NCBI GenBank assembly: GCA_016195585.1
Contig: JACPZJ010000002.1
Location: 1-15,235, forward strand
Direction of reading: 5' to 3'
Length of the DNA: 15,235 nucleotides
DNA from: Nitrospirota bacterium
Lineage (GTDB): Bacteria; Nitrospirota; CAKKRA01; 9FT-COMBO-42-15
The notes beneath the pieces were generated by a model. The model saw only the letters and a list, made by a program, of their open reading frames with translations. It searched no databases and had not been told where the DNA came from. The translations under genes were made by a program, and so were the position numbers. Positions within the stretch are counted from its first letter, which is position 1; each line of letters starts with the position of its first letter. This document shows, piece by piece, positions 6,999-12,691 of the stretch.

Positions 6999-7265
6999 TC
7001 ACCTCGCCAAAGCCCGCAAGAGCTTTACCGCCATGCGCAGCTTCTTCTCATCCAATTCTTTTGAAAACTTATTTATGGTCTCCTCCCCTTTCCACCCCTT
7101 CTTTCAAAAACCTGCCTGAGGAGGGAGGCGATAAACCTGATTATCTTATAATTGCCCTTGCTTAGGGTCTATATTAATCTTTTCTGAAAGTTTTTCCTGA
7201 GACAATCCTCTTAATTTACGAAGCTCCTTTATCCTGCTGCCGAGCAATTCCTTTGTTGTTTTCAT
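6999..7265 (-). pseudogene. Broken XRE-family HTH regulator
   Basis: The N-terminal 35 residues from the ATG at 7265 (MKTTKELLGSRIKELRKLRG, then LSQEKLSEKINIDPK) are the classic start of an XRE/Cro-C1 helix-turn-helix. GGAGG lies four bases upstream. The frame then stops after QGQL, at 7148-7146, inside the direct repeat, before the rest of the HTH domain. Further down the same strand but in another frame, an open segment ending FSKELDEKKLRMAVKLFRAL stops at 7001-6999. It resembles the final helix of many small XRE regulators. I infer an internal deletion or element insertion that destroyed the gene. The assignment of the C-terminal piece to the same gene is a guess. Confidence 0.6.
7003..7158. 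repeat. 156-bp direct repeat, copy 2
   Basis: Partner of 5900-6055, in the same orientation and offset by 1103 bases. It overlaps the 3' half of the broken XRE gene, so this copy may be the source and copy 1 the duplicate. Just left of it, CCTCC-CCTTTA-GGAGG forms a small hairpin near 6974. Confidence 0.9.
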
Positions 7266-7287
7266 AAGCCCTCCAAAAGTGGGTAAA

Positions 7288-7306
7288 CCCCCAGCTCTGC
7301 TGGGGG
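7288..7306. repeat. Hairpin, 8-bp stem, loop TCT
   Basis: CCCCCAGC (7288-7295) pairs perfectly with GCTGGGGG (7299-7306). ACTCGCAGAGT follows, a second short inverted repeat. It may be the left-end structure of a mobile-element remnant. Confidence 0.65.
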
Positions 7307-7372
7307 ACTCGCAGAGTTTGACATTTACGGAATTGTGTTTTGTTCTGCTATGAATATTTCTGTTCTCACTGT

Positions 7373-7446
7373 TGTCATGCCCGAATGGTTCTATCGGGCA
7401 TCCAGTCATAAACATGGATTCCCGCTAAATACATGCGGGAATGACG
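7373..7446. repeat. MITE-like double-hairpin repeat
   Basis: It begins TGTCATGCCCGA and ends GCGGGAATGACG, so GTCAT and ATGAC form terminal inverted repeats. Inside are two hairpins: GCCCGA (7379-7384) with TCGGGC (7394-7399), and ATTCCCGC (7418-7425) with GCGGGAAT (7435-7442). From memory, this layout matches a dispersed intergenic repeat common in anaerobic Gram-negative genomes. Confidence 0.65.
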
Positions 7447-7510
7447 GTTTGCTGGTTTTGACTTTAACAGATTGCGATTAGCCCCCTTTGAGGGGACAGC
7501 AATCATAAAA

Positions 7511-7529
7511 CCTCCGGCTTTGCCGGAGG
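7511..7529. repeat. Hairpin, 8-bp stem, loop TTT
   Basis: CCTCCGGC (7511-7518) pairs perfectly with GCCGGAGG (7522-7529), followed by ATACTT. The DUF3368 remnant begins four bases later, as if the gene had been cut at this structure. Confidence 0.65.
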
Positions 7530-7532
7530 ATA

Positions 7533-7637
7533 CTTATTTCTGCTTTGAAACCCCTTCTTGATGATCTCAAAGATAAAAATTTCAGGATAAGCAATAATAT
7601 TTATAAAGAGGTTTTAAAGAAGGCTGGTGAAAGATAA
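7533..7637 (+). pseudogene. C-terminal remnant of a second DUF3368 gene
   Basis: The frame reads LISALKPLLDDLKDKNFRIS, then NNIYKEVLKKAGER and a TAA stop. Over 34 residues it aligns without gaps to the C terminus of the intact DUF3368 protein at 6107-6595, with about 12 identities (the PLL..LK, F, I.K.VLK and GE positions). No start codon precedes it; its upstream edge is the hairpin at 7511-7529. It points the opposite way from the intact copy and has clearly diverged, so it is a separate old pair rather than a fresh duplicate. Confidence 0.7.
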
Positions 7638-7841
7638 GCTTTTAATGATTTAACAGAACCTACCGTTACTGATGGAAAAGAATGTGTGCCACCCAAATAC
7701 GGCCGCACAGGTTTTAGACGCAATTTTATTTTTAACAGTATTTGGCGCGAAAAACATTATGCTACAAAACAGATTGAGGCATATGCAGTTAAAGAAGATA
7801 AAGATTGGGTTGTTATTACAATAGTAACGCGTTATTTTTAA
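7638..7841 (+). pseudogene. 5'-truncated DUF4258 protein
   Basis: Sixty-seven codons run in the same frame directly after the DUF3368 remnant stop. The core matches the end of DUF4258 proteins: PPKYGRTGFRRNFIFNSIWR, then EKHYATKQIEAYAVKEDKDW and VVITIVTRYF. Intact members carry about 30 more N-terminal residues with conserved His/Arg, which are absent here, and no ATG is in frame. A GTG within the fragment is an unlikely start. DUF4258 genes are often followed by DUF2283 genes, as here, so this is the decayed partner of the next gene. Confidence 0.7.
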
Positions 7842-7859
7842 TAATAGGAGGCTGATGAG

Positions 7860-8102
7860 ATGAAACTAACATACGACCCGCGATATAACATAGCCTATAT
7901 AAGGCTTCATGAAAAAGTAACAGAGGTAGAGACGATAAAGATCAGTGATGAATTAAATATAGATATAGCATCTGATGGCACAATTTATGGGATAGAACTG
8001 CTAAATGCTAATGAGCAGATGCAAAAAGAAGATAAAGGGAAAATTCTTGTGATAAACGAGGCAACAGGCGAGCAAGTAGAAGTCCCGTTATCTCTAAAGT
8101 AA
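7860..8102 (+). CDS. DUF2283 family protein
   Basis: An intact 80-residue protein. The opening MKLTYDPRYNIAYIRL is diagnostic for DUF2283, followed by DELNIDIASDGTIYGIELL, the conserved beta-rich core. Members are commonly encoded next to DUF4258 proteins and are treated as likely toxin-antitoxin partners, but no biochemical role is firmly known to me. The start is fixed by AGGAGG at 7846-7851, eight bases before the ATG, and the truncated DUF4258 frame ends 18 bases upstream. With its partner broken, it may be a lone antitoxin. Downstream is a T9 run at 8154-8162 with only weak hairpins before it, so a terminator is possible but unconvincing. Confidence 0.85.
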   Translation: MKLTYDPRYNIAYIRLHEKVTEVETIKISDELNIDIASDGTIYGIELLNANEQMQKEDKGKILVINEATGEQVEVPLSLK

Positions 8103-8270
8103 TTGAGAGAAAAGAGCCTTACCGCCCTCAATTTTCTCGCCGGTCTTCCGTAGTTTTTTTTTGACTTAAAAAAGCACTTGTATAATAAACACCCTTTACA
8201 TCGCACGCCAGTTTTCTTTTGCCATAATGACTTAAAGATTGTTTTATGCTTGTCATTTTCAAGACACCTG

Positions 8271-8299
8271 TTGAAAGATATGTGAAAAAGGCATATAAT
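8271..8299 (+). promoter_or_regulatory. Strong promoter predicted to give a leaderless DUF2400 mRNA
   Basis: TTGAAA (8271-8276), a 17-base spacer and a perfect TATAAT (8294-8299). The first base of the ATG at 8306 is seven bases after the -10, the usual transcription start. TTTCAA (8257-8262) and TTGAAA (8271-8276) form an inverted repeat around 8 bases, covering the -35 and possibly serving as an operator. A weaker upstream candidate, TTGACT at 8161 with TATAAT at 8181, has only a 14-base spacer. Confidence 0.7.
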
Positions 8300-8305
8300 G
8301 CCCCT

Positions 8306-9250
8306 ATGCAAGACAGATTGTTATTAAAAGAGAGCCTTGACAAATTTTACAAAAGCTATAATCTTACAGAGCGGATTAACAGCGACCCCATAGAATTTCC
8401 ACACAGATACAAAAGGCCAGAGGATATAGAGGTTGTCGGCCTTATTGCCTCAGCGCTTGCATACGGCAAGGTGACACTCTTTAAGCCTGTGCTTGAGCGG
8501 ATATTCAAAATAATGGGCGAGAGTCCCTATGATTTTATCCTTCATTTTAAGCCAGAGAAAGACAGCAGTCTCTTCAAAGGCATCAAATACAGGATGAATA
8601 AAGAAGATGATATTGTTTGTCTTTTATATCTCATCAGCAGGACTGTCAAGGAATTCGGCTCACTAAAACAGCTCTTTTTAAATTTCTACAATCCCACACA
8701 CGATGACATTGGCGCTGCTTTATCAGGCTTTGTAGATTATTTTTTGAAAATTGATACATCAGCGGTTTATGGAAAGGATATAAGGCCTTTTGGACTCCTC
8801 CAATTCTTTCCATCTCCTGTTAAGGGAAGCACATGCAAGAGGTTTAATATGTTTCTTCGCTGGATGGTGCGCTCGGGCGATGGTGTTGACCTTGGCATCT
8901 GGAATGAGATACCTCCATCAAAACTGATTATTCCGCTTGATACGCACACTGCGAGGATATGCAGACATATCGGCCTAACAAAGAGAAAAAGCGCTGACTG
9001 GAAGATGGCAAAGGAGATAACTGAGAATCTAAAAATATTTGATCCTGATGATCCTGTAAAATATGACTTTGCCATTTGCCATCTCGGCATCTCAGGCGAA
9101 TGTCCGACTGCGCCGTCTGTTGATAAATGTGGCAAGTGCAATTTATCTGATATATGCATTGCTTTGGAGCCACTCACCTTAGTCCTCTCCCCAGATGGGA
9201 GAGGAAATAAAAATGATACCCTCTCCCCTCTGGGGAGAGGGATAGGGTGA
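8306..9250 (+). CDS. DUF2400 (TIGR02757) protein, HhH-GPD-like, probable DNA repair role
   Basis: A 314-residue protein of the TIGR02757/DUF2400 family. The early region has DPIEFPHRYKRPEDIEVVGL then IASALAYGKV, the family signature. The later part resembles HhH-GPD base-excision enzymes: IPLDTHTARICRHIGL has Asp212 where endonuclease III-type enzymes keep their catalytic Asp. Four cysteines follow (266, 275, 278, 284) with C-x8-C-x2-C-x5-C spacing, similar to the Fe-S loop of endonuclease III. I start at the ATG at 8306 because the promoter ends just before it; an in-frame ATG at 8246 lies upstream of that promoter. The last 26 or so codons and the stop come from a palindromic repeat. A ligase gene follows after 22 bases. 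A glycosylase or lyase function is inference. Confidence 0.8.
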   Translation: MQDRLLLKESLDKFYKSYNLTERINSDPIEFPHRYKRPEDIEVVGLIASALAYGKVTLFKPVLERIFKIMGESPYDFILHFKPEKDSSLFKGIKYRMNKEDDIVCLLYLISRTVKEFGSLKQLFLNFYNPTHDDIGAALSGFVDYFLKIDTSAVYGKDIRPFGLLQFFPSPVKGSTCKRFNMFLRWMVRSGDGVDLGIWNEIPPSKLIIPLDTHTARICRHIGLTKRKSADWKMAKEITENLKIFDPDDPVKYDFAICHLGISGECPTAPSVDKCGKCNLSDICIALEPLTLVLSPDGRGNKNDTLSPLGRGIG

Positions 9251-9255
9251 GGGGT
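9171..9255. repeat. Double-hairpin repeat forming the 3' end of the DUF2400 gene
   Basis: Two perfect stems: CCTCTCCC (9184-9191) with GGGAGAGG (9197-9204), and CCCTCTCCCC (9219-9228) with GGGGAGAGGG (9232-9241). The ends CACTCACC and GGGTGAGGGG also pair. A second copy of the family is at 12081-12153 with an identical 10-bp stem. Here it supplies the residues LSPDGRGNKNDTLSPLGRG and the TGA stop of the preceding gene. Confidence 0.8.
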
Positions 9256-9272
9256 CTTATGGAGGCTGTGAG

Positions 9273-10994
9273 ATGAAATTCTCAGAACTTGTCGTCTACT
9301 TTGAGAGGCTTGAGGCAACAACAAAGCGGCTTGAAATGTTTGACATCCTTGCCGGGCTTTTCAAACATTCAGGGCCAAAGGATATAGACAAGATTATTTA
9401 TATGAGTCAGGGGCAGCTTCTGCCAGCCTTTCACGGCCTTGAGACAGGCATGTCTGAAAAGCTATTAATAAGGGCGCTCTCTCAGACGACAGGAAAGGAC
9501 AGCGGCGATATTACCGAGGAATTTAAAAAATCAGGCGACCTCGGTTTGACTGCAGAGCAAATTATTAAAAAGAAAGGTGATGGGCTTTCTGTTAGTGATG
9601 TTTATAATGAACTGCTAAAGCTCCCGCATATAACAGGTGATGGGAGTGTGGAGAAGAAGATAAGCATACTCTCAAACCTCTTTTCTGCCTCATCCAAAAC
9701 CGAGGCAAAATACATTGCAAGGTTTGTGATAGGGAGGCTGCGGCTCGGTGTCGGCGACCAGACCGTGCTTGAGGCGCTCGCCCTCTCAATTGGAGACAGG
9801 TCGCACAAATCTGACCTTGAACGTGCATATAATCTATGTTCAGACTTGGGGCTTGTTGGCAAAATACTTTTGGAAAAAGGCATAGAGGGCATAAGAAAGG
9901 CAAAGGTTCAGATTGGCTATCCTATCCGCATGGCCTTGTGTGAGAGGCTGCCTTCTGCTGAAAAGATAGTAGAGAAGATTGGCCGATGCGCCATAGAGAG
10001 CAAGTATGACGGATTCAGGTGTCAGGTGCATAAGACAAAAAGCGGTGTAGAAATATTCTCAAGAAATTTAGAGAGGACAACACCCATGTTCCCGGAGATA
10101 GTTGAAGGGACGAAGAGGCATATAAAAGCAATGGAGTGCATATTTGAAGGCGAGGCGCTGGCATATAATGACGCAACAGGAGAGCTGTTCCCCTTTCAGG
10201 TAACCATACAGAGAAAAAGGAAGCACGGGGTAGAAGAGATGGCAAAGGAGTTCCCATTAAAATTCTTTGTCTTTGATTTGCTCTATGCAGACGGCGTGGA
10301 TTATACAGAATATCCATATCAGAAAAGACGGCTGAAGATGTATGAGATTATAGAGAGGAATACTGTTATGGAACCGTCAGAGACGATTATTACTGATGAC
10401 CCTGAGGCAATAACCAAATTCTTTGAGGATACTGTAAGCAGGGGGCTTGAAGGTATAATTGCAAAGAGGCTTGATGCGCCCTATTCTGCCGGCGCAAGGA
10501 ACTTTAACTGGATAAAATTAAAGCGCAGCTATAAGGGTGAGCTCGCAGATACAATAGATGTGTGCATCGTTGGCTACTTTGCCGGCAAGGGCCAGCGCGC
10601 AAAATTCGGCGTTGGCGCGCTGCTCGGCGCTGTATACGACCCTGATTCTGACTCTTTCAAGACTGTATCAAAGGTAGGCTCGGGCTTTTCTGATGAGGAA
10701 TGGACAAAATTAAAAGAGATGCTAAATGAGACCGCAATAGGCCATAAGCCTGCGAGGGTTGATTCACTTATAGAGCCGGATGTCTGGGTAACTCCCACTT
10801 ATGTTGTTACAGTTACAGCAGATGAGATTACCCGTTCACCAACCCACACTGCAGGAAGGGAAGACGAAGAAGGCTATGCCCTCCGCTTTCCAAGGGCGCA
10901 GGGATTTATAAGGGAGGACAAGAACCCTGAGGATGCAACAACAGTGGCAGAGATAATTGAGATGTTTGAGATGCAGAAAAGCATGAAGGTATGA
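9273..10994 (+). CDS. lig: ATP-dependent DNA ligase, archaeal type
   Basis: Full-length 573-residue ligase that seals nicks via a ligase-AMP intermediate; archaeal-type enzymes are about 560 residues. The N-terminal DNA-binding domain covers about 1-200, with ARFVIGRLRLGVGDQTVLEA as a family signature. The nucleotidyltransferase domain follows. Motif I is ESKYDGFR with the AMP-accepting Lys244. Motif III is FEGEALA (about 291), motif IV EGIIAK (Glu393) and motif V WIKLKR (413-418). The C-terminal OB-fold domain ends with FPRAQGFIREDKNPEDATT. GGAGG seven bases before the ATG sets the start. Its last bases overlap the next gene as ATGA. Most bacteria replicate with NAD-dependent LigA, so this is probably a repair ligase working with the upstream DUF2400 protein. 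Confidence 0.95.
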   Translation: MKFSELVVYFERLEATTKRLEMFDILAGLFKHSGPKDIDKIIYMSQGQLLPAFHGLETGMSEKLLIRALSQTTGKDSGDITEEFKKSGDLGLTAEQIIKKKGDGLSVSDVYNELLKLPHITGDGSVEKKISILSNLFSASSKTEAKYIARFVIGRLRLGVGDQTVLEALALSIGDRSHKSDLERAYNLCSDLGLVGKILLEKGIEGIRKAKVQIGYPIRMALCERLPSAEKIVEKIGRCAIESKYDGFRCQVHKTKSGVEIFSRNLERTTPMFPEIVEGTKRHIKAMECIFEGEALAYNDATGELFPFQVTIQRKRKHGVEEMAKEFPLKFFVFDLLYADGVDYTEYPYQKRRLKMYEIIERNTVMEPSETIITDDPEAITKFFEDTVSRGLEGIIAKRLDAPYSAGARNFNWIKLKRSYKGELADTIDVCIVGYFAGKGQRAKFGVGALLGAVYDPDSDSFKTVSKVGSGFSDEEWTKLKEMLNETAIGHKPARVDSLIEPDVWVTPTYVVTVTADEITRSPTHTAGREDEEGYALRFPRAQGFIREDKNPEDATTVAEIIEMFEMQKSMKV

Positions 10995-11893
10995 TTTATA
11001 TTGTCTTAGGCCTGAGCATGTTATTAATATTTGCCGGATGCGGGAATGGAACGATGACGGTCTCACAGGCAGAGGTTGAGGGAAAAATTACATACCCAAT
11101 AGAGCAAAAATATATTTTCCCTGTTCATGAAAATAGCGGCACATTCTTTAATCCATGGCCTTCGCCTGTTGAAAGGAAGAGGCCTGTAACAGGCTTTGTT
11201 GCAAAATTATTATTAAAGCACCAGCTTAATCTCAACAGCCCAAAGAAGCCTGCCTTCTCAGGATTTCCTGAGATAAAGAATGGTGAGGTTGGCTTTACAT
11301 TCATCGGCCATGCAACATACCGCATTGCGTGGCAGGATTTTGTTGCGCTCACAGATCCCTTTTTCAGCAAGAGGGCATCGCCATTTTCATGGTTTGGCCC
11401 AAAGCGCAAGCTCTTGCCTGCTGTTTTTATGGAAGAAATGGGAAGGGTTGATGTCATCCTTATTTCCCATAACCACTATGACCACCTTGATGAGCTTGCA
11501 GCAAGATACTGGGGAAATAAGGCGCTCTTTGTTGTGCCTCTTGGATTAAAGAAATGGTTTAATGAAAGGGGGATAACAAAGGTTGTTGAGCTTGACTGGG
11601 GCCAGCAGATAACAATTGGAGATGCAAAGATAACAGCCCTTCCCCTGATGCACTGGAGCAAACGCAAGTGGTCTGATGACAGGCAGAGCCTATGGGCAGC
11701 GTATGTTATACAAAAGGATGGAAAGAATATATATTTTGCAGGCGACACAGGCTACGGCCCTGTATTTAAAACAACAGGAGAACTAATTAAATCAATAGAC
11801 GCTGCCATCCTTCCAATAGGCGGCTATGAGCCTCGTGATGTCCTTGGCCAGAATCATATAAACCCTGAAGAGGCTGTTCAGGCATTGTTGTAG
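10991..11893 (+). CDS. MBL-fold (NAPE-PLD/UlaG-like) lipoprotein hydrolase, cut short by amber codon
   Basis: A metallo-beta-lactamase-fold hydrolase resembling NAPE-phospholipase D. Residues 1-17 form a lipoprotein signal (LLIFAGC, Cys17), so it should be membrane-anchored. The metal motif HNHYDH is at 160-165; other ligands are His221 (LPLMHW) and Asp252 (FAGDTGYG). QNHINPEEAV holds conserved His289. Codon 301 is TAG, yet the frame continues in good homology for 57 more codons to 12067, including GNHWGT with the last metal histidine. The shortened product would lack that ligand and is probably inactive. The start overlaps the ligase stop as ATGA, suggesting coupled translation. Substrate unknown. 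Confidence 0.8.
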   Translation: MIYIVLGLSMLLIFAGCGNGTMTVSQAEVEGKITYPIEQKYIFPVHENSGTFFNPWPSPVERKRPVTGFVAKLLLKHQLNLNSPKKPAFSGFPEIKNGEVGFTFIGHATYRIAWQDFVALTDPFFSKRASPFSWFGPKRKLLPAVFMEEMGRVDVILISHNHYDHLDELAARYWGNKALFVVPLGLKKWFNERGITKVVELDWGQQITIGDAKITALPLMHWSKRKWSDDRQSLWAAYVIQKDGKNIYFAGDTGYGPVFKTTGELIKSIDAAILPIGGYEPRDVLGQNHINPEEAVQALL

Positions 11894-12067
11894 CTAAAGG
11901 CAAAGATTGGTCTTGGAAACCACTGGGGGACAATACAGCTCACAGAAGAGCCGATGGATGAGCCGCCAAAGAGGCTCGCAGAAGCTGTATCAAAGGCAGG
12001 ACTTCAAAAGGAAAGATTCCTTGTTCTTCAGACAGGGGAAAGCTACTTGTTGACTGATACTAAATAA
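11894..12067 (+). pseudogene. C-terminal part of the MBL-fold gene beyond the in-frame TAG
   Basis: Directly in frame after the TAG, the sequence reads LKAKIGLGNHWGTIQLTEEP, then MDEPPKRLAEAVSKAG and FLVLQTGESYLL to a TAA at 12065-12067. This is the expected C terminus of NAPE-PLD-like MBL proteins. There is no start codon or ribosome binding site that would make it a separate gene. Restored, the whole protein would be 358 residues, a normal family length. Confidence 0.75.
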
Positions 12068-12080
12068 ACTAAGTTCTCAG

Positions 12081-12153
12081 ATTCCCTCTCCCCTTGCGGG
12101 AAAGGCCACCACATTTCCCTCTCCCCTTTGGGGAGAGGGTTTGGGTGAGGGGG
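12081..12153. repeat. Double-hairpin repeat between convergent genes
   Basis: Same family as 9171-9255. The perfect 10-bp stem is CCCTCTCCCC (12117-12126) with GGGGAGAGGG (12130-12139), loop TTT. The first hairpin is degenerate (CCCTCTCCCCTTGCGGGA). It fills the gap between the MBL gene and the convergent ferritin-like gene and could slow or end transcription from either side, though no T run follows the stem. Confidence 0.8.
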
Positions 12154-12159
12154 TTCGGC

Positions 12160-12570
12160 TTATTTCTTCAATCTTTCCAAATGCTCCTTAAAGCCCTTCA
12201 GGTGCTCTTCTTCCTCCTCAAGAATATGCTGTAATTTCTTCTTTATCTCCTCATTAGGTATTTGGCTGATATGATCCTTGTACTGGGCTATTGCCCCTTC
12301 CTCAAGGCCAATCAATCTCTTTAAAAAACCCTCTGCCCCTTCCCTGCCAAAGTTCAGCGGCTTGTGCTCCATAGAGGGTACTCCGCCTAAATCAACAATC
12401 AACTCTGCAAGCCACTCTGTATGGCGCATCTCGTCCTTTGCCACCTCTTCCATTTTTCTGCTCGGCGGGCAGTTCTCTGTAACAAAGGAGTTTCTCATAT
12501 AAATCAGTATCGCCTCAATCTCGCCTGTAATGTCCTCATTCAGTAATTTTATAATCTCTTCCTTTTTCAT
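12160..12570 (-). CDS. Ferritin-like di-iron protein (bacterioferritin/rubrerythrin family)
   Basis: A 136-residue four-helix ferritin-like protein. The di-iron glutamate/histidine pattern is visible on each helix: EDITGEIEAILIYMRN, then EEVAKDEMRHTEWLAEL (ExxH), EEGAIAQYKDH and ILEEEEEHLKGFKEHL (ExxH). Such proteins handle iron or peroxide in the cytoplasm. No rubredoxin-like Cys4 domain is present, so it is not a classical rubrerythrin. AGGAGG (12582-12577) sits six bases before the ATG at 12570. A TTG start two codons earlier would touch the Shine-Dalgarno, so I prefer the ATG. A strong promoter and a PerR/Fur-like palindrome lie just upstream, suggesting oxidative or metal control. Confidence 0.85.
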   Translation of the reverse strand: MKKEEIIKLLNEDITGEIEAILIYMRNSFVTENCPPSRKMEEVAKDEMRHTEWLAELIVDLGGVPSMEHKPLNFGREGAEGFLKRLIGLEEGAIAQYKDHISQIPNEEIKKKLQHILEEEEEHLKGFKEHLERLKK

Positions 12571-12593
12571 TTTCAACCTCCTGCAAAGAATTT

Positions 12594-12629
12594 TAGAATA
12601 ATTCTATGCGGCTATACTGTTTATGTCAA
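12594..12629 (-). promoter_or_regulatory. Promoter of the ferritin-like gene with overlapping 13-bp operator palindrome
   Basis: On the minus strand a perfect TTGACA (12629-12624) is followed after 17 bases by TAGAAT (12606-12601). The predicted start is near 12594. TAGAAT-A-ATTCTA (12594-12606) is a perfect odd palindrome covering the -10 and start. The wider 15-mer TTAGAATAATTCTAT differs from the PerR consensus TTATAATNATTATAA at three positions, so a PerR/Fur-family repressor is plausible. Confidence 0.65.
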
Positions 12630-12657
12630 GGGATTTTGACGCCATTCATTTCTTCTC

Positions 12658-12685
12658 TTGACAAAAACCTGCTTTGTGTTAAATT
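12658..12685 (+). promoter_or_regulatory. Promoter predicted to give a leaderless peptidase-propeller mRNA
   Basis: A perfect TTGACA (12658-12663), a 16-base spacer and TAAATT (12680-12685). The ATG at 12692 falls seven bases after the -10, at the expected transcription start. No Shine-Dalgarno precedes that ATG. The layout repeats that of the DUF2400 promoter at 8271-8299. Confidence 0.55.
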
Positions 12686-12691
12686 ATCCCC

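Larger units (their letters stand above)
7266..7532. mobile_element. Gene-free stretch packed with palindromes; probable mobile-element remnant
   Basis: This 267-base gap between the broken XRE gene and the DUF3368 remnant holds three separate palindromic structures: 7288-7306, 7373-7446 and 7511-7529. It also holds a small CCCC/GGGG hairpin near 7482-7494. The outer two are both 8-bp stems with 3-base loops, near each end, recalling the hairpin ends of IS200/IS605-type elements. No transposase is present. Both flanking genes are truncated. The element type is inference. Confidence 0.35.

Noticed and set aside
8161..8186. TTGACT followed by TATAAT as a second promoter for the DUF2400 operon
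   Set aside because: The spacer is only 14 bases, too short for a standard sigma-70 promoter; a better promoter sits at 8271-8299.
5088..8270. CRISPR array, tRNA or integrase attachment site around the repeat-rich zone
   Set aside because: The 156-bp repeats occur only twice with a gene cassette between, no regular repeat-spacer pattern exists, and I could not find a cloverleaf or tRNA end.
8246..8305. Upstream in-frame ATG that would extend the DUF2400 protein by 20 residues
   Set aside because: It lies upstream of a near-perfect promoter whose start falls on the ATG at 8306, has no Shine-Dalgarno, and adds residues not expected for the family.
9592..10317. Several open frames antisense to the DNA ligase gene
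   Set aside because: They lack ribosome sites and known domains and mirror the codon structure of a well-supported ligase.
11891..11893. TAG read as pyrrolysine or another recoded amino acid
   Set aside because: TAG is the ordinary stop of two other genes in the window (5872-5874 and 14393-14395), and the protein is not a methylamine-type enzyme.
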